Position numbers and translations under genes: made by a program
The notes under the pieces: generated by a model
The model's database searches: none
The model's input: the letters and a program-made list of their open reading frames with translations, nothing else
What the model was told of the DNA's origin: nothing
DNA from: Rhizobium sp. SL42
Lineage (GTDB): Bacteria; Pseudomonadota; Alphaproteobacteria; Rhizobiales; Rhizobiaceae
Assembly: GCF_021729845.1 (NCBI RefSeq)
Contig: NZ_CP063397.1
Location: forward strand, 882,001-946,000
DNA length: 64,000 nt
Reading direction: 5' to 3'
Part shown: one piece after another, positions 17,395-25,579 of the stretch
How the letters are laid out: every line of letters begins with the position of its first letter
Position numbering within the stretch: position 1 is the stretch's first letter

Positions 17395-18183
17395 ATGCAC
17401 AAAGCAGACCTGACCGATCGCCCGGCGGACGATGGTGCTAAAACCGTCCGGCTCGGCGGCCTCCCCATTGCCTTGATCGACATGCACACATCCGCCCGCG
17501 CGTTCATTCGCATTGCGCTGGAAGCGCGCGGCAGGGACGGGTTGCCTTTCTATTCCACCTCGGCCAATGGCCAGGTCATCGCCCTGGCGGCGCGGGATGA
17601 GGGTTTCAGAGACATTCTGCTCAAGGCCGGACAGATTCATGCCGATGGCATGCCGATGGTGCTGTTGTCGCGCGTCCTGTGCCGCACGCCGCTGCCTGAA
17701 CGGGTGGCGACGACCGATCTGGTCCACGCCGTGGCCGAACTGGCCGCGCAGGCCGGTGTCAGCTTCTATTTTCTCGGCGCAACCGAAGACAGCAACCGGC
17801 GCGCGGTGGCGCAGATGCGGGAGACCTATCCGGACCTGATCTTTGCCGGGTCATCGAACGGCTATCTGGCCGGGCGGGAAGAGGCGGTGGTTGCAGAAAT
17901 CGCCCGGCTGAAGCCGGACATCCTGTGGATCGGCATGGGCGTACCCTATGAGCAGCAGTTTGTCGCACGCAATCTCGAGCGGCTGCGTGGCGTCGGCGTC
18001 ATCAAGACTTCCGGCGGGCTGTTCGACTTCCTTGCCGGCAAGCTGCCGCGCGCGCCGGAATGGATGCAGAAGGCCGGGCTCGAATGGCTCTATCGCCTGT
18101 TCCGCGAGCCGCGCCGGCTGCTGGTGCGCTACCTTTCGACCAACCCGATCGCCCTCTATCAGCTGCTGACCAAATCCGGTTGA
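17395..18183 (+). CDS. WecG/TagA/CpsF family glycosyltransferase
   Basis: 262 residues matching the GT26 family: FYSTSANGQVI, the IHADGMPMV motif (DG pair near 84), SFYFLGA, GSSNGYL and the ILWIGMGVPYEQQF segment occur in the usual order, and the C-terminal tail (EWLYRLFREPRRLLVRY) is the membrane-associating amphipathic end. Family members transfer N-acetylmannosamine(-uronic acid) or related sugars to lipid-linked acceptors early in repeat-unit assembly. It closes the rightward polysaccharide gene set. The ribosome-binding site is weak. The 100-base gap before it contains GTTAAC but no full CtrA-type pair. Confidence 0.88.
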   Translation: MHKADLTDRPADDGAKTVRLGGLPIALIDMHTSARAFIRIALEARGRDGLPFYSTSANGQVIALAARDEGFRDILLKAGQIHADGMPMVLLSRVLCRTPLPERVATTDLVHAVAELAAQAGVSFYFLGATEDSNRRAVAQMRETYPDLIFAGSSNGYLAGREEAVVAEIARLKPDILWIGMGVPYEQQFVARNLERLRGVGVIKTSGGLFDFLAGKLPRAPEWMQKAGLEWLYRLFREPRRLLVRYLSTNPIALYQLLTKSG

Positions 18184-18270
18184 GCAAGTCCGGTTGAGCG
18201 CGATTGCGGTCAACGGCGTCAGGGTCGGGCCGCAGCCCTCGCCCGAGCGGGGACGGCCGCGGCGGTGCGC

Positions 18271-19179
18271 TCAGATTTCCAGGATCCGATTGAACAACCG
18301 GCCGATCTCGGCCATGGCCGGATCCGATTCCGGGCGCGGCGTCCCGGTTTCGGTGATGAACACGGTCGCCACCAGCGGCTTGCGCTCCGGCGGCCAGATG
18401 ACGGCGACAACATTGTTGGTACCATTGGCGCCGGCGCCGGTGCGATCGCCGACGATGAAGCTGCGTGGCAGGCCGGCGCGCAGTTTCGAACCGCCGGTGG
18501 TATTGGCGATCATCCACTGGCCGAGCTGTTCGCGGGAAGCCGGCGACAGCGCCTCGTCGAGAACAAGCGCCTTCATCAGGGCGGCCATCGCCGCAGGGCT
18601 TGTGGTGTCGCGCTTGTCGCCCGGCTTCGCGCTGTTGAGCGCCGGTTCCATCCGGTCGATGCGGGTGACCGGGTCGCCCAGCGAGCGGACGAAGGCGGTA
18701 AAGCCGGCCGGACCGCCGATCGCCTCCAGCAGCAGATTGGCGGCCGTATTGTCGCTGACGGTGGTTGCGGCATGGCAGAGCTCGGCCAGCGTCAGGCCAT
18801 CCTTGACGTGTTTTTCCGTGACGGGAGAATGGGCGATCAGGTCGGCCTTCTTCCAGCGCAGCCGGCGCGCCAGATCCTCCTTGCCCTCATCGACGCGCGA
18901 CAGTACCGCGCCGGCGGCAACCGCCTTGAAGGTGCTGCACATCGGGAAACGCTCGTCGGCGCGGTAGCCGAGCGTGGTCCCGGTTTCTGTGTCGAGCACG
19001 AAGGCGCCGAGCCGGGCCGCGATGCGCGCCTCGATGGCCTCCACCGCCTGGCTGAATGCGCCCTCGGCATTGCCCGCCGCAAGCGACAGGCGGGGTGTGG
19101 CAAGGCAGGCGCCGATCAGCGCACCGGCAAGCCGGGTGAAGCGGCGGCGGGACAGGACAGGGGTGGGCGAGGCGGGCAT
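18271..19179 (-). CDS. class A beta-lactamase (RTG-type)
   Basis: 302 residues with a twin-arginine-type leader (SRRRFTRLAGALIGACLA). All class A motifs are present: STFK with Ser82 and Lys85, SDN at 142-144, the omega-loop glutamate in MEPALN (Glu178), and RTG at 246-248 in place of the usual KTG. An arginine at this position marks the RTG/CARB-like subgroup. The enzyme would hydrolyse penicillin-type antibiotics in the periplasm. The start at 19179 is fixed by AAGGAG eight bases upstream. The divergent LysR gene at 19344 suggests AmpR/PenR-like inducible control. Confidence 0.9.
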   Translation of the reverse strand: MPASPTPVLSRRRFTRLAGALIGACLATPRLSLAAGNAEGAFSQAVEAIEARIAARLGAFVLDTETGTTLGYRADERFPMCSTFKAVAAGAVLSRVDEGKEDLARRLRWKKADLIAHSPVTEKHVKDGLTLAELCHAATTVSDNTAANLLLEAIGGPAGFTAFVRSLGDPVTRIDRMEPALNSAKPGDKRDTTSPAAMAALMKALVLDEALSPASREQLGQWMIANTTGGSKLRAGLPRSFIVGDRTGAGANGTNNVVAVIWPPERKPLVATVFITETGTPRPESDPAMAEIGRLFNRILEI

Positions 19180-19271
19180 GGCGGCTCCTTGAGCGGGTTG
19201 CGGATCCTGGCCGCAGGCTTCCGTCCGGCAGGACTGCGCTTGCATTCCGGCTTGACGACTGCGACACGCTC

Positions 19272-19301
19272 ATCGCTAAATTTATCGCAATTGCATCGCA
19301 A
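19272..19301. promoter_or_regulatory. candidate LysR operator between bla and lysR
   Basis: The heptamer ATCGC(A/T)A occurs three times, beginning at 19272, 19284 and 19295, that is at about one helical turn. The central part also reads as an inverted repeat (ATCGCAAT opposite ATTGCGAT in reverse). It lies in the 164-base divergent region between the beta-lactamase and LysR genes, where an AmpR-type regulator would bind. Confidence 0.45.
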
Positions 19302-19343
19302 ACGACCTTATCTGGTATCTCATCCTAGAAAATCTGGGGCATC

Positions 19344-20240
19344 ATGGTTCGACCCTATCTTCCGCTCAATGCGCTGCGTGCCTTCGAGGCCTCGGCCCGG
19401 CATCTGTCGTTTACCCGGGCCGCGATCGAGCTCTGCGTCACCCAGGCGGCCGTCAGCCAGCAGGTCAAGCAGTTAGAGGACCGGTTGGGCACGGCGCTGT
19501 TCAAGCGCCTGCCGCGCGGGCTGATGATCACCGAAGAGGGCGAGGCGCTTTTGCCGGTGCTGCGCGAAAGCTTCGACCGGATCGCCGGGACGCTCAACCG
19601 CTTCGAGCACGGTCATCTGAGCGAGGTGGTCAAGGTCGGCGCCGTCGGCACCTTTGCCGTCGGCTGGCTGTTGCCGCGGCTCGGCGATTTCGCCCGGCGT
19701 TTTCCCTTTGTCGAACTCAGGCTGTCGACCAACAACAACCGCGTCGACATGGCCGCAGAAGGCCTGGATTTCGCCATCCGCTTCGGCAATGGCGCCTGGC
19801 ACAGCACGGAGGCGGAGGAATTGTTCGAGGCGCCCCTGTCGCCGCTCTGCCTGCCGCAGCTGGCCGCCCGGCTGAAGGTGCCTGACGACCTGCTCGGCGA
19901 GACGCTGCTGCGCTCCTACCGCGCGTCGGAATGGGCGTCGTGGTTTGCCGCCGCCGGTGTTGCGGCATCCGCGCCGCTGAAGGGCATGGTCTTCGACACC
20001 TCGCTGGCGATGATCGAGGCCGCCCAGCAGGGCGCCGGCGTGGCGCTGGCACCGCCGCTGATGTTCCAGCGCCTCTTGTCAGCGGGCCAGCTCGTGCAGC
20101 CCTTTGCCATCGAGACCGGCATGGGCAGCTACTGGCTGACCCGGCTGAAATCACGCCAGCCGACCGCCGGCATGCGGCTGTTCCGCGATTGGCTGCTGGA
20201 GATGGCGTTGGCCGAAGGTTTGCGGCGGCCGGCCGGTTAG
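19344..20240 (+). CDS. LysR family regulator, AmpR/GcvA-like
   Basis: 298 residues. The winged-helix domain at the N-terminus (LPLNALRAFEASARHLSFTR ... AVSQQVKQLE) is characteristic of the GcvA/AmpR branch, which carries the RHLSFTRAA stretch. The effector domain (about 90-295) contains VGTFAVGWLLPRL and the VALAPP segment. By analogy with AmpR/PenR it would repress or activate the divergent beta-lactamase according to cell-wall signals; this is inferred from gene order. The 3' end overlaps the stop of the convergent DUF1508 gene by a few bases. Confidence 0.88.
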   Translation: MVRPYLPLNALRAFEASARHLSFTRAAIELCVTQAAVSQQVKQLEDRLGTALFKRLPRGLMITEEGEALLPVLRESFDRIAGTLNRFEHGHLSEVVKVGAVGTFAVGWLLPRLGDFARRFPFVELRLSTNNNRVDMAAEGLDFAIRFGNGAWHSTEAEELFEAPLSPLCLPQLAARLKVPDDLLGETLLRSYRASEWASWFAAAGVAASAPLKGMVFDTSLAMIEAAQQGAGVALAPPLMFQRLLSAGQLVQPFAIETGMGSYWLTRLKSRQPTAGMRLFRDWLLEMALAEGLRRPAG

Positions 20241-20602
20241 CCCTCCTCGACGACCTCGGCCTCGGGCGCGTTCTTCTGCACCGAGGTGGCGCAGTTCCTG
20301 GCACTGGCCTTCGACTTGTAAGTCTCCGAGCGCACCATGATCTCGCCATTGCCGGCACGAAAGCGGACGAAGGTCTCGCCGTTCTTCGCCTCGTCGATCT
20401 CGAAGCGATAGCCGCTGCCGGTCTCCTGCTTGGTCAGGTCGACGATCGCGGCCTCGGGCGCATTTTTCTTGATCGACTCGACGCAATTCTTCGCGCTCGC
20501 CTTCGAGGCATAGTTCTCCGACCACGCCATCACTTCGGCATTGTAGACGAACTGGACGCGGTATTCGCCCTTCTCGGTCTTGACGATCTTGAACTTGTGC
20601 AT
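20237..20602 (-). CDS. YegP-like protein with two DUF1508 repeats
   Basis: 121 residues containing two copies of the DUF1508 unit: the first around FKIVKTEKGEYRVQF ... SKASAKNCVESIKKNAP and the second around YRFEIDEAKNGETFVRF ... SKASARNCATSVQKNAP. The repeat folds as a small beta-beta-beta-alpha unit that pairs within the chain; YegP proteins are widespread but have no settled function. ATG 20602 is chosen because AAGGGGGA lies upstream and the domain begins directly. Its stop overlaps that of the LysR gene on the other strand. Confidence 0.9.
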   Translation of the reverse strand: MHKFKIVKTEKGEYRVQFVYNAEVMAWSENYASKASAKNCVESIKKNAPEAAIVDLTKQETGSGYRFEIDEAKNGETFVRFRAGNGEIMVRSETYKSKASARNCATSVQKNAPEAEVVEEG

Positions 20603-20716
20603 TGGCCATTCCCCCTTGGAAGCGATCGCGTCGCGGTTTATTCGAATTGCCTGCACAACTAAATAACGAGGATTTTGAAGGGCTGCAAGCCGGGGGGAAG
20701 GGTTGCAGGTGAAGCC

Positions 20717-21016
20717 TCAGAATCCCTGGAACAGGAAGTCCGTGGCCGCCGTGATTTCGTCCGCCCTGGGCGAGAGATCGGCGATGGCGGGGCCTAGCGC
20801 TGAGGCGGGGATGGTGGTCAGGAATTCCGTCAGCATCACGAACACCTCGCCTTCGATTTCAAAATGGGGGTTGAGCCGCAAGACTATCTTGGCCAGATCG
20901 CCAACAGGCGCCAAGGGTGCCACGACGCGCGTATCGAGTGTGTCCAAAAGGTTGGATTGCAGATCCATGGCCAGACTGCCCTCGCTTCCGATGCCGTGAA
21001 CATGGAAGCGTGTCAT
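20717..21016 (-). CDS. ccdB: CcdB-like toxin of a toxin-antitoxin pair
   Basis: 99 residues similar to CcdB: an N-terminal strand FHVHG, the LLDTLDTRVVAPL segment, FVMLTEFLTTIPASALG and the C-terminal AATDFLFQGF, corresponding to the E. coli CcdB tail that contacts gyrase. CcdB poisons DNA gyrase unless bound by CcdA. The ATG lies three bases after the stop of the CcdA-like gene, so the two form an antitoxin-first operon. Activity in this strain is unproven, but the end is not truncated. Confidence 0.88.
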   Translation of the reverse strand: MTRFHVHGIGSEGSLAMDLQSNLLDTLDTRVVAPLAPVGDLAKIVLRLNPHFEIEGEVFVMLTEFLTTIPASALGPAIADLSPRADEITAATDFLFQGF

Positions 21017-21019
21017 GAT

Positions 21020-21250
21020 TTACCAGATCCGATATTTGGCCAAAGGCAAACCATGCTTGGCGACGTAGTCATTTGCGGCCTGAATTGCGTCCGCGTTCTC
21101 GATTTTCCAGCGGCGCTCCTTCTCGGCCTTCACCGCACGCGCGATGCCGGCCTCTGCGGCATCCGCCACGTCGAGCCCAAGTTCATGGGCTTCCGCAATA
21201 AGCGTCTCGTCCAGGGGCAGTTCAGTGGGCTTGCGGGCCTGCGTCGACAT
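21020..21250 (-). CDS. ccdA: CcdA-like antitoxin
   Basis: 76 residues, the usual CcdA size. The N-terminal part (RKPTELPLDETLIAEAHELG) is the ribbon-helix-helix DNA-binding domain for autoregulation, and the charged C-terminal half (EKERRWKIENADAIQAAN ... HGLPLAKYRIW) is the CcdB-binding tail with the conserved WxxEN and final GLPL segments. ATG 21250 is used because an upstream extension has no family resemblance. It precedes the toxin gene by three bases. Confidence 0.9.
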   Translation of the reverse strand: MSTQARKPTELPLDETLIAEAHELGLDVADAAEAGIARAVKAEKERRWKIENADAIQAANDYVAKHGLPLAKYRIW

Positions 21251-21344
21251 GCACGGTTCTCCGGTCAATGGCGGATCATAGCGCAAGAACCGCCGCACCG
21301 GAAGCGGGAGCCGAGGGCGGCGGACTGCCCCCGGCATGGTTGGA

Positions 21345-21569
21345 TCAACCCTTCGGCGGATGCGGGTCGTTGCCGTAGGAATTGCGCTCGCGGATACGAC
21401 CGTTTTCTCCGTGGATCAGCATTTCCGACTGCTGGTTCTGGGCGATACCACGGGCAATGCCGATGGCTTCGCTTTGGGTGGGGACGACCTTGGTAGCGCG
21501 CTCTGAGCCCGCACCCTTGATTGCCCAGCCGTTTGCATGTGGGACGACGTGTTGATTGCGTTTGGTCAC
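21345..21569 (-). CDS. DUF2188 domain protein
   Basis: 74 residues almost entirely covered by DUF2188: KRNQHVVPHANGWAIKGAGS followed by ATKVVPTQSEAIGIAR and the C-terminal LIHGENGRIRERNSYGNDP. Such small proteins occur on plasmids and accessory regions; function is unknown. The start is a GTG at 21569 with AAGGAA about 9 bases upstream; a longer in-frame reading upstream is not supported. It sits in a run of small leftward accessory genes. Confidence 0.85.
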   Translation of the reverse strand: MTKRNQHVVPHANGWAIKGAGSERATKVVPTQSEAIGIARGIAQNQQSEMLIHGENGRIRERNSYGNDPHPPKG

Positions 21570-21630
21570 TTTCAGATTCCTTTTCGATTGTGAGGAGGAA
21601 GATCGCTGCTGTCGCAGCGACCTCGCTTCG

Positions 21631-21828
21631 TCATGCTGAGCGCTTCTGAAGGGCCGCTTCACGGCTGCCGATGAACTTCCGTTCCTTGAGAACTTCGTTC
21701 ACGCGGCCCGGATTGACGTCGAGACGCGCCGCAATCCGGTTCTGAAACTCGCCGGTCCAGTGGCAGAGCCAGATCTGGACGGCGTCATCGAAGGTGAGCG
21801 CAGGGCTCGGCTTTGCATTATCGTTCAT
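21631..21828 (-). CDS. small HTH-like protein of unknown function
   Basis: 65 residues. The centre (FQNRIAARLDVNPGRVNEVLKERK) has the pattern of a helix-turn-helix, with an alanine and a glycine at the usual positions, so it may be a small DNA-binding regulator. I do not recognise the family with certainty. It lies 61 bases upstream of the DUF2188 gene on the same strand, perhaps in one transcript. Confidence 0.6.
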   Translation of the reverse strand: MNDNAKPSPALTFDDAVQIWLCHWTGEFQNRIAARLDVNPGRVNEVLKERKFIGSREAALQKRSA

Positions 21829-22171
21829 TGAACGATCCTTTCATTTCAACTGGTTGCCCACTTGAAACGAAGACCGGGACGTGCGATTCTGAAGGGGCAA
21901 AGTGTTTCAGATATCGGCATTCCCAGTACATTCGTCCAACGGATTAGGGCTTGTCCGCTGACACCACGGGTCACATTTCAGGTCGGGTTGCAGCCCTATC
22001 TGTTTTGTGGCCCTTTTTGTTACTGCCAACCGCGACGGTGCTCGATGGTGCGGCTGGCTATTGCTCTTCTCTCCATGTCGATTCTCCTTGATTGAAGCAG
22101 GCTAGATTAGAAAATCCTTGAAGGCAATAAGAAAATGCTTCATAAATGCTAGCGTAGCAAGGAGAACTTCC
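21829..22171. other. 343-base gap without a supported gene
   Basis: Divergent gap between the small HTH-like gene and the unknown low-GC gene. Base composition drops toward AT-rich near 22090-22140. I see no repeat, tRNA or clear promoter hexamers; it presumably carries the start signals of both flanking genes. Confidence 0.5.
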
Positions 22172-22957
22172 ATGGTCGATGATGAGCCAAATATACGGAA
22201 ACGCTTCAGGAGCCCTCCGTACCCATACCTTTCACTCTCGAAGGCGATTGATCGGGTCGCGCAATTGCACCGAAAAGCGCAGCACTTTGCTGTGGGGTTG
22301 CCAGTTCTAGCAGACGCTTGGGACTTGTCACCTCAATCGGGGGGGCTTTTGAAATCAGCTGCTGCACTAATTCAATTCGGGCTTTTGTCGGACCAAGGCA
22401 GCGGCGACGGCCGTAAATTTCAGCTTACCGACACGGCAAGGAGGATTGTAGGCGATGCTGATCCACGGTCTGAAAAGCGAGCGCAGCTAATCAAAGAAGC
22501 AGCTTTGCTTCCTAGCATCCACCGGGAGCTATGGGAGAAGTTTGGATTTCCGGCGCATTTGTCAGACGCCCTTTTAAAAAACTATCTGGTATTCGACCGT
22601 CAGGAGAGCGGTGAATCAGCTTATTCATCGCAGGCTGCCGACGAAGTGATCCTTAACTACAGGGACGCGATAGTTTTTTCCGGCCTTCAAGAAAACTCGC
22701 CTTCAAGACCTGATGAGGAGGCTGAAAGCGATGTGTCTAATCCAGAATTTGAGATGACTAGCCGAGAAATGCCTGCACAAGCCAGTGTGCAGGCAGGAAG
22801 TTGGTCAAATGGGAGTCCATCCACTGAGTGGTTAAAGGCGTCGCTGAGTGGTGAAACCGTTGTACGGCTTATTGTTGAAGGTCCAATGGGGTCGAAAGAG
22901 ATTGGCAAGCTGATCAAGCTGCTGGAGGTGCACCGTTTGATTTTGGACGAGGAGTAA
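22172..22957 (+). CDS. unknown protein with winged-helix-like N-terminal half
   Basis: 261 residues, no signal or membrane helices. Residues about 15-95 (SLSKAIDRVAQLHRKAQHF ... LKSAAALIQFGLLSDQGSG) look like a winged-helix fold followed by a helical segment (IHRELWEKFGFPAHLS). An acidic, Ser-rich linker follows, and the C-terminal strand-helix (RLIVEGPMGSKEIGKLIKLL) ends the chain. I do not know a function. ATG 22172 has AAGGAG at 22159-22164. Base composition is clearly more AT-rich than its neighbours, suggesting recent transfer together with the nearby ccdAB and DUF2188 genes. Confidence 0.75.
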   Translation: MVDDEPNIRKRFRSPPYPYLSLSKAIDRVAQLHRKAQHFAVGLPVLADAWDLSPQSGGLLKSAAALIQFGLLSDQGSGDGRKFQLTDTARRIVGDADPRSEKRAQLIKEAALLPSIHRELWEKFGFPAHLSDALLKNYLVFDRQESGESAYSSQAADEVILNYRDAIVFSGLQENSPSRPDEEAESDVSNPEFEMTSREMPAQASVQAGSWSNGSPSTEWLKASLSGETVVRLIVEGPMGSKEIGKLIKLLEVHRLILDEE

Positions 22958-22967
22958 TCTCCTCGTC
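22944..22967. terminator. hairpin enclosing the stop codon, bidirectional terminator
   Basis: GGACGAGGAG (22944-22953), loop TAAT, CTCCTCGTCC (22958-22967): a perfect 10-bp stem whose loop contains the TAA stop of the rightward gene. It lies between convergent genes, 8 bases from the lepA stop, so it could end transcription from both sides. No long T tract follows. Confidence 0.6.
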
Positions 22968-22974
22968 CCAACCC

Positions 22975-24798
22975 TCACTCGTCGCTCATCTTCAGCGCGG
23001 CGATGAACGCTTCCTGTGGGATATCGACCTTGCCGAACTGGCGCATGCGCTTCTTGCCGGCCTTCTGCTTGTCCAAGAGCTTGCGCTTGCGGCTGGCGTC
23101 GCCGCCGTAGCACTTGGCGGTGACGTCCTTGCGCATGGCCGAGATGGTTTCGCGGGCGATCACGTTGCCGCCGATGGCGGCCTGGATCGGGATCTTGAAC
23201 ATGTGGCGCGGGATCAGGTCTTTCAGCTTTTCGCACATGTCGCGGCCGCGCTTTTCGGCAGCCGACCGGTGGACCAGCATCGACAGCGCATCGACCGGCT
23301 CGCCATTGACCATGATCGACATCTTGACGAGGTTGCCCTCGCGATAGGCGTCGAGATGGTAGTCGAACGAGGCATAACCCTTGGAGATCGACTTCAGGCG
23401 GTCGTAGAAATCGAACACCACTTCGTTCAGCGGCAGCTCATAGGTGAGCATGGCGCGTTTGCCCACGTAAGTGAGTTCGGTCTGGATGCCGCGGCGGTCC
23501 TGGCAGAGCTTGAGGATGCCGCCGAGATAGTCGTCCGGCGTCAGGATGGTTGCCTTGATCCACGGCTCGTGGATTTCCGAGATGCGCACCACGTCCGGCA
23601 TGTCGGCCGGGTTGTGCAGTTCGCGCTCGGTGCCGTCGGTCATGAACAGCTTGTAGACCACCGAAGGTGCTGTCGCGATCAGGTCGAGATTGAATTCGCG
23701 CTCGAGGCGTTCCTGGATGATTTCCAGATGCAGGAGGCCGAGGAAGCCGCAACGGAAACCGAAGCCCAGCGCCGCAGACGATTCCATTTCGAACGAGAAG
23801 GACGCATCGTTCAAACGCAGCTTGCCCATGGCGGCGCGCAGGTCTTCGAAATCAGCCGCATCGACCGGGAACAGGCCACAGAACACCACCGGCTGGGCCG
23901 GCTTGAAGCCCGGTAGCGCTTTTGCCGTCGGCTTCTTGTCTTCGGTAATCGTATCGCCGACGCGGGTATCGGCGACTTCCTTGATCGAGCCGGTGAAGAA
24001 ACCGATCTCGCCGGGTCCGAGTGAATCGACGGCGAGCATCTTCGGTGTCAGCACGCCGACGCGCTCGACCTGGTACTTGGCATCGGTGCCCATCATCCGG
24101 ATCGTCTGGCCCTTGGTCAGCACGCCGTCGAGCACGCGCACCAGAACCATGACGCCGAGATAGGTGTCGTACCAGCTGTCGACCAGAAGCGCCTTCAGGG
24201 GGCCTTTTTCGCCCAATTCGCTCTTCGGCGCCGGCAACTGATGCACGATCGCTTCGAGTACGTCGGGGATGCCGAGGCCGGTCTTGGCCGAAATCAGCAC
24301 GGCCTGCGATGCGTCGATCCCGATGACTTCCTCGATCTGCTCGCGAATGCGGTCGGGTTCGGCCGCCGGCAGGTCGACCTTGTTGAGAACGGTGACGATC
24401 TCGTGATTGTTGTCGATCGCCTGATAGACATTGGCCAGCGTCTGGGCTTCCACGCCCTGGCTGGCGTCGACGACGAGCAGCGAGCCTTCGCAGGCCGATA
24501 GCGAGCGCGACACTTCATAGGCGAAGTCGACATGGCCGGGCGTGTCGATCAGGTTGAGGATATAGGTCTCGCCATTGTTGGCCTTGTAGTGCAGGCGCAC
24601 CGTCTGGGCCTTGATGGTGATGCCGCGCTCGCGCTCGATATCCATCGAATCCAGAACCTGCTCGGACATGTCGCGTTCGGCAAGGCCGCCGGTCGTCTGG
24701 ATCAGACGGTCAGCCAGCGTCGATTTGCCGTGGTCGATATGGGCCACGATCGAGAAATTGCGGATATGGTCGAGGGGCGTACGGTTATCTGTGCTCAT
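22975..24798 (-). CDS. lepA: elongation factor 4 (LepA)
   Basis: 607 residues, the usual LepA length. The GTPase domain shows AHIDHGKST (19-27), [17 protein letters not shown] and NKVDLP (G1-G4), followed by EF-G-like domains II, III and V and the LepA-specific C-terminal domain ([18 protein letters not shown]; ending in [17 protein letters not shown] and [10 protein letters not shown]). EF4 binds stalled or mispositioned ribosomes and influences back-translocation and biogenesis. It is transcribed leftward and is a chromosomal housekeeping gene flanking the accessory region 20237-22957. Confidence 0.98.
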   Translation of the reverse strand: MSTDNRTPLDHIRNFSIVAHIDHGKSTLADRLIQTTGGLAERDMSEQVLDSMDIERERGITIKAQTVRLHYKANNGETYILNLIDTPGHVDFAYEVSRSLSACEGSLLVVDASQGVEAQTLANVYQAIDNNHEIVTVLNKVDLPAAEPDRIREQIEEVIGIDASQAVLISAKTGLGIPDVLEAIVHQLPAPKSELGEKGPLKALLVDSWYDTYLGVMVLVRVLDGVLTKGQTIRMMGTDAKYQVERVGVLTPKMLAVDSLGPGEIGFFTGSIKEVADTRVGDTITEDKKPTAKALPGFKPAQPVVFCGLFPVDAADFEDLRAAMGKLRLNDASFSFEMESSAALGFGFRCGFLGLLHLEIIQERLEREFNLDLIATAPSVVYKLFMTDGTERELHNPADMPDVVRISEIHEPWIKATILTPDDYLGGILKLCQDRRGIQTELTYVGKRAMLTYELPLNEVVFDFYDRLKSISKGYASFDYHLDAYREGNLVKMSIMVNGEPVDALSMLVHRSAAEKRGRDMCEKLKDLIPRHMFKIPIQAAIGGNVIARETISAMRKDVTAKCYGGDASRKRKLLDKQKAGKKRMRQFGKVDIPQEAFIAALKMSDE

Positions 24799-25147
24799 GG
24801 CTTGCGCATATAGCAGCGGGCCGTTTCAGCGCCTAGCGGGAATTTGACTAAAATCGCCAGAAACGAAGGCTTTCTTGCGCAAACCCGTGTTGCCGCATGG
24901 CGCTTTTCGCCGGTCTGCCCGGCTGTAATGGCCGGACAAAGGCGTCAAGGTTCGGTTTGCGGATCGCCGCTTCGCGCTCGGCCGGCGAATCGCGACGGGG
25001 GTTCACCGGCGCGACGCGCTGGTGACGAAGGGCTTGTAAGAAAACGAACAAAGCCGCAGCATGGCGGCTGCGGCTTTGCGAAAATGTCGCGAACTTCCGG
25101 CGGGCGATGCCGCCGGCGCTATAGCGCCGACAGTTCACAGCGCCTCG
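24799..25147. other. 349-base gap upstream of lepA
   Basis: Contains no supported gene. The right part holds the hairpin terminator at 25050-25077 of the DUF2171 gene; the left part must carry the lepA promoter. No clear hexamers could be assigned by eye. Confidence 0.5.
25050..25077 (-). terminator. terminator of the DUF2171 gene
   Basis: A perfect 11-bp stem AAAGCCGCAGC (25050-25060) and GCTGCGGCTTT (25067-25077) with loop ATGGCG. On the minus strand it is followed by TTGTTCGTTTTC, a T-rich run, as expected for a rho-independent terminator of the leftward gene ending at 25148. Confidence 0.8.
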
Positions 25148-25381
25148 TCAGTTCATCGAGGTCCACTGGCTGTGCACGTCGGTGATGCTTTTCGACAGAT
25201 GCACATGCTTGTCGATATGATCGACCCAGTCGAGCGGGATCAGATGGTGCTTGCCGTCCGGCGCGCCGGTCTTTGTCAGCTTGATGCGGCTCTGGCCTTC
25301 AAGATGGTCGACGGTGCCGACATGCGAGCCGTCGACGGCAATCACTTCCATATGTTCACGGATCTGGTCAGCGGAAATCAT
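25148..25381 (-). CDS. DUF2171 domain protein
   Basis: 77 residues covered by DUF2171, a PRC-barrel-like small fold: MISADQIREHMEVIAVDGSHVG followed by VDHLEGQSRIKLT, HHLIPLDWVD and a helical tail. It is widespread in rhizobia and often linked to stress or desiccation, but the role is unknown. An AGGAGG box lies 8 bases before ATG, and the hairpin at 25050-25077 ends the transcript, so it is probably monocistronic. Confidence 0.9.
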   Translation of the reverse strand: MISADQIREHMEVIAVDGSHVGTVDHLEGQSRIKLTKTGAPDGKHHLIPLDWVDHIDKHVHLSKSITDVHSQWTSMN

Positions 25382-25561
25382 CGGGGTTCCTCCTGGTCCT
25401 GGTTGAGAGTGATGGTTCTGCGTGATCGTGCCACTCAGTCAACAAAGCGCATACATGGCTTTTGTTCCGCAGGTCGTGCCAATCGTCCGGTCACATCCTG
25501 CAGGCGGCCAGCCAGCTGCTCGCCAGCCAGCTCCAGTCACGCGCTGAAGGGAGCAGAGTTG

Positions 25562-25577
25562 ACTCCATGATAGGAGT
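25562..25577. promoter_or_regulatory. short inverted repeat overlapping a ribosome-binding site
   Basis: ACTCC (25562-25566), spacer ATGATA, GGAGT (25573-25577). The right arm is the GGAG purine box just upstream of the XRE-cupin gene, so it could act as an autoregulatory operator or mask the ribosome-binding site. Arms are short, hence the low confidence. Confidence 0.3.
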
Positions 25578-25579
25578 AT

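Noticed and set aside
16093-17727. 544-codon open frame on the minus strand over the glycosyltransferase genes
   Set aside because: Antisense to two recognised transferases, without motifs or start signals.
21862-22095. Small rightward frame before the low-GC gene
   Set aside because: No ribosome-binding site and no homologous-looking segments; treated as intergenic.
20700-22957. Prophage or integrative element
   Set aside because: Only toxin-antitoxin and small accessory genes are present; no integrase, structural genes, attachment repeats or tRNA target is visible.
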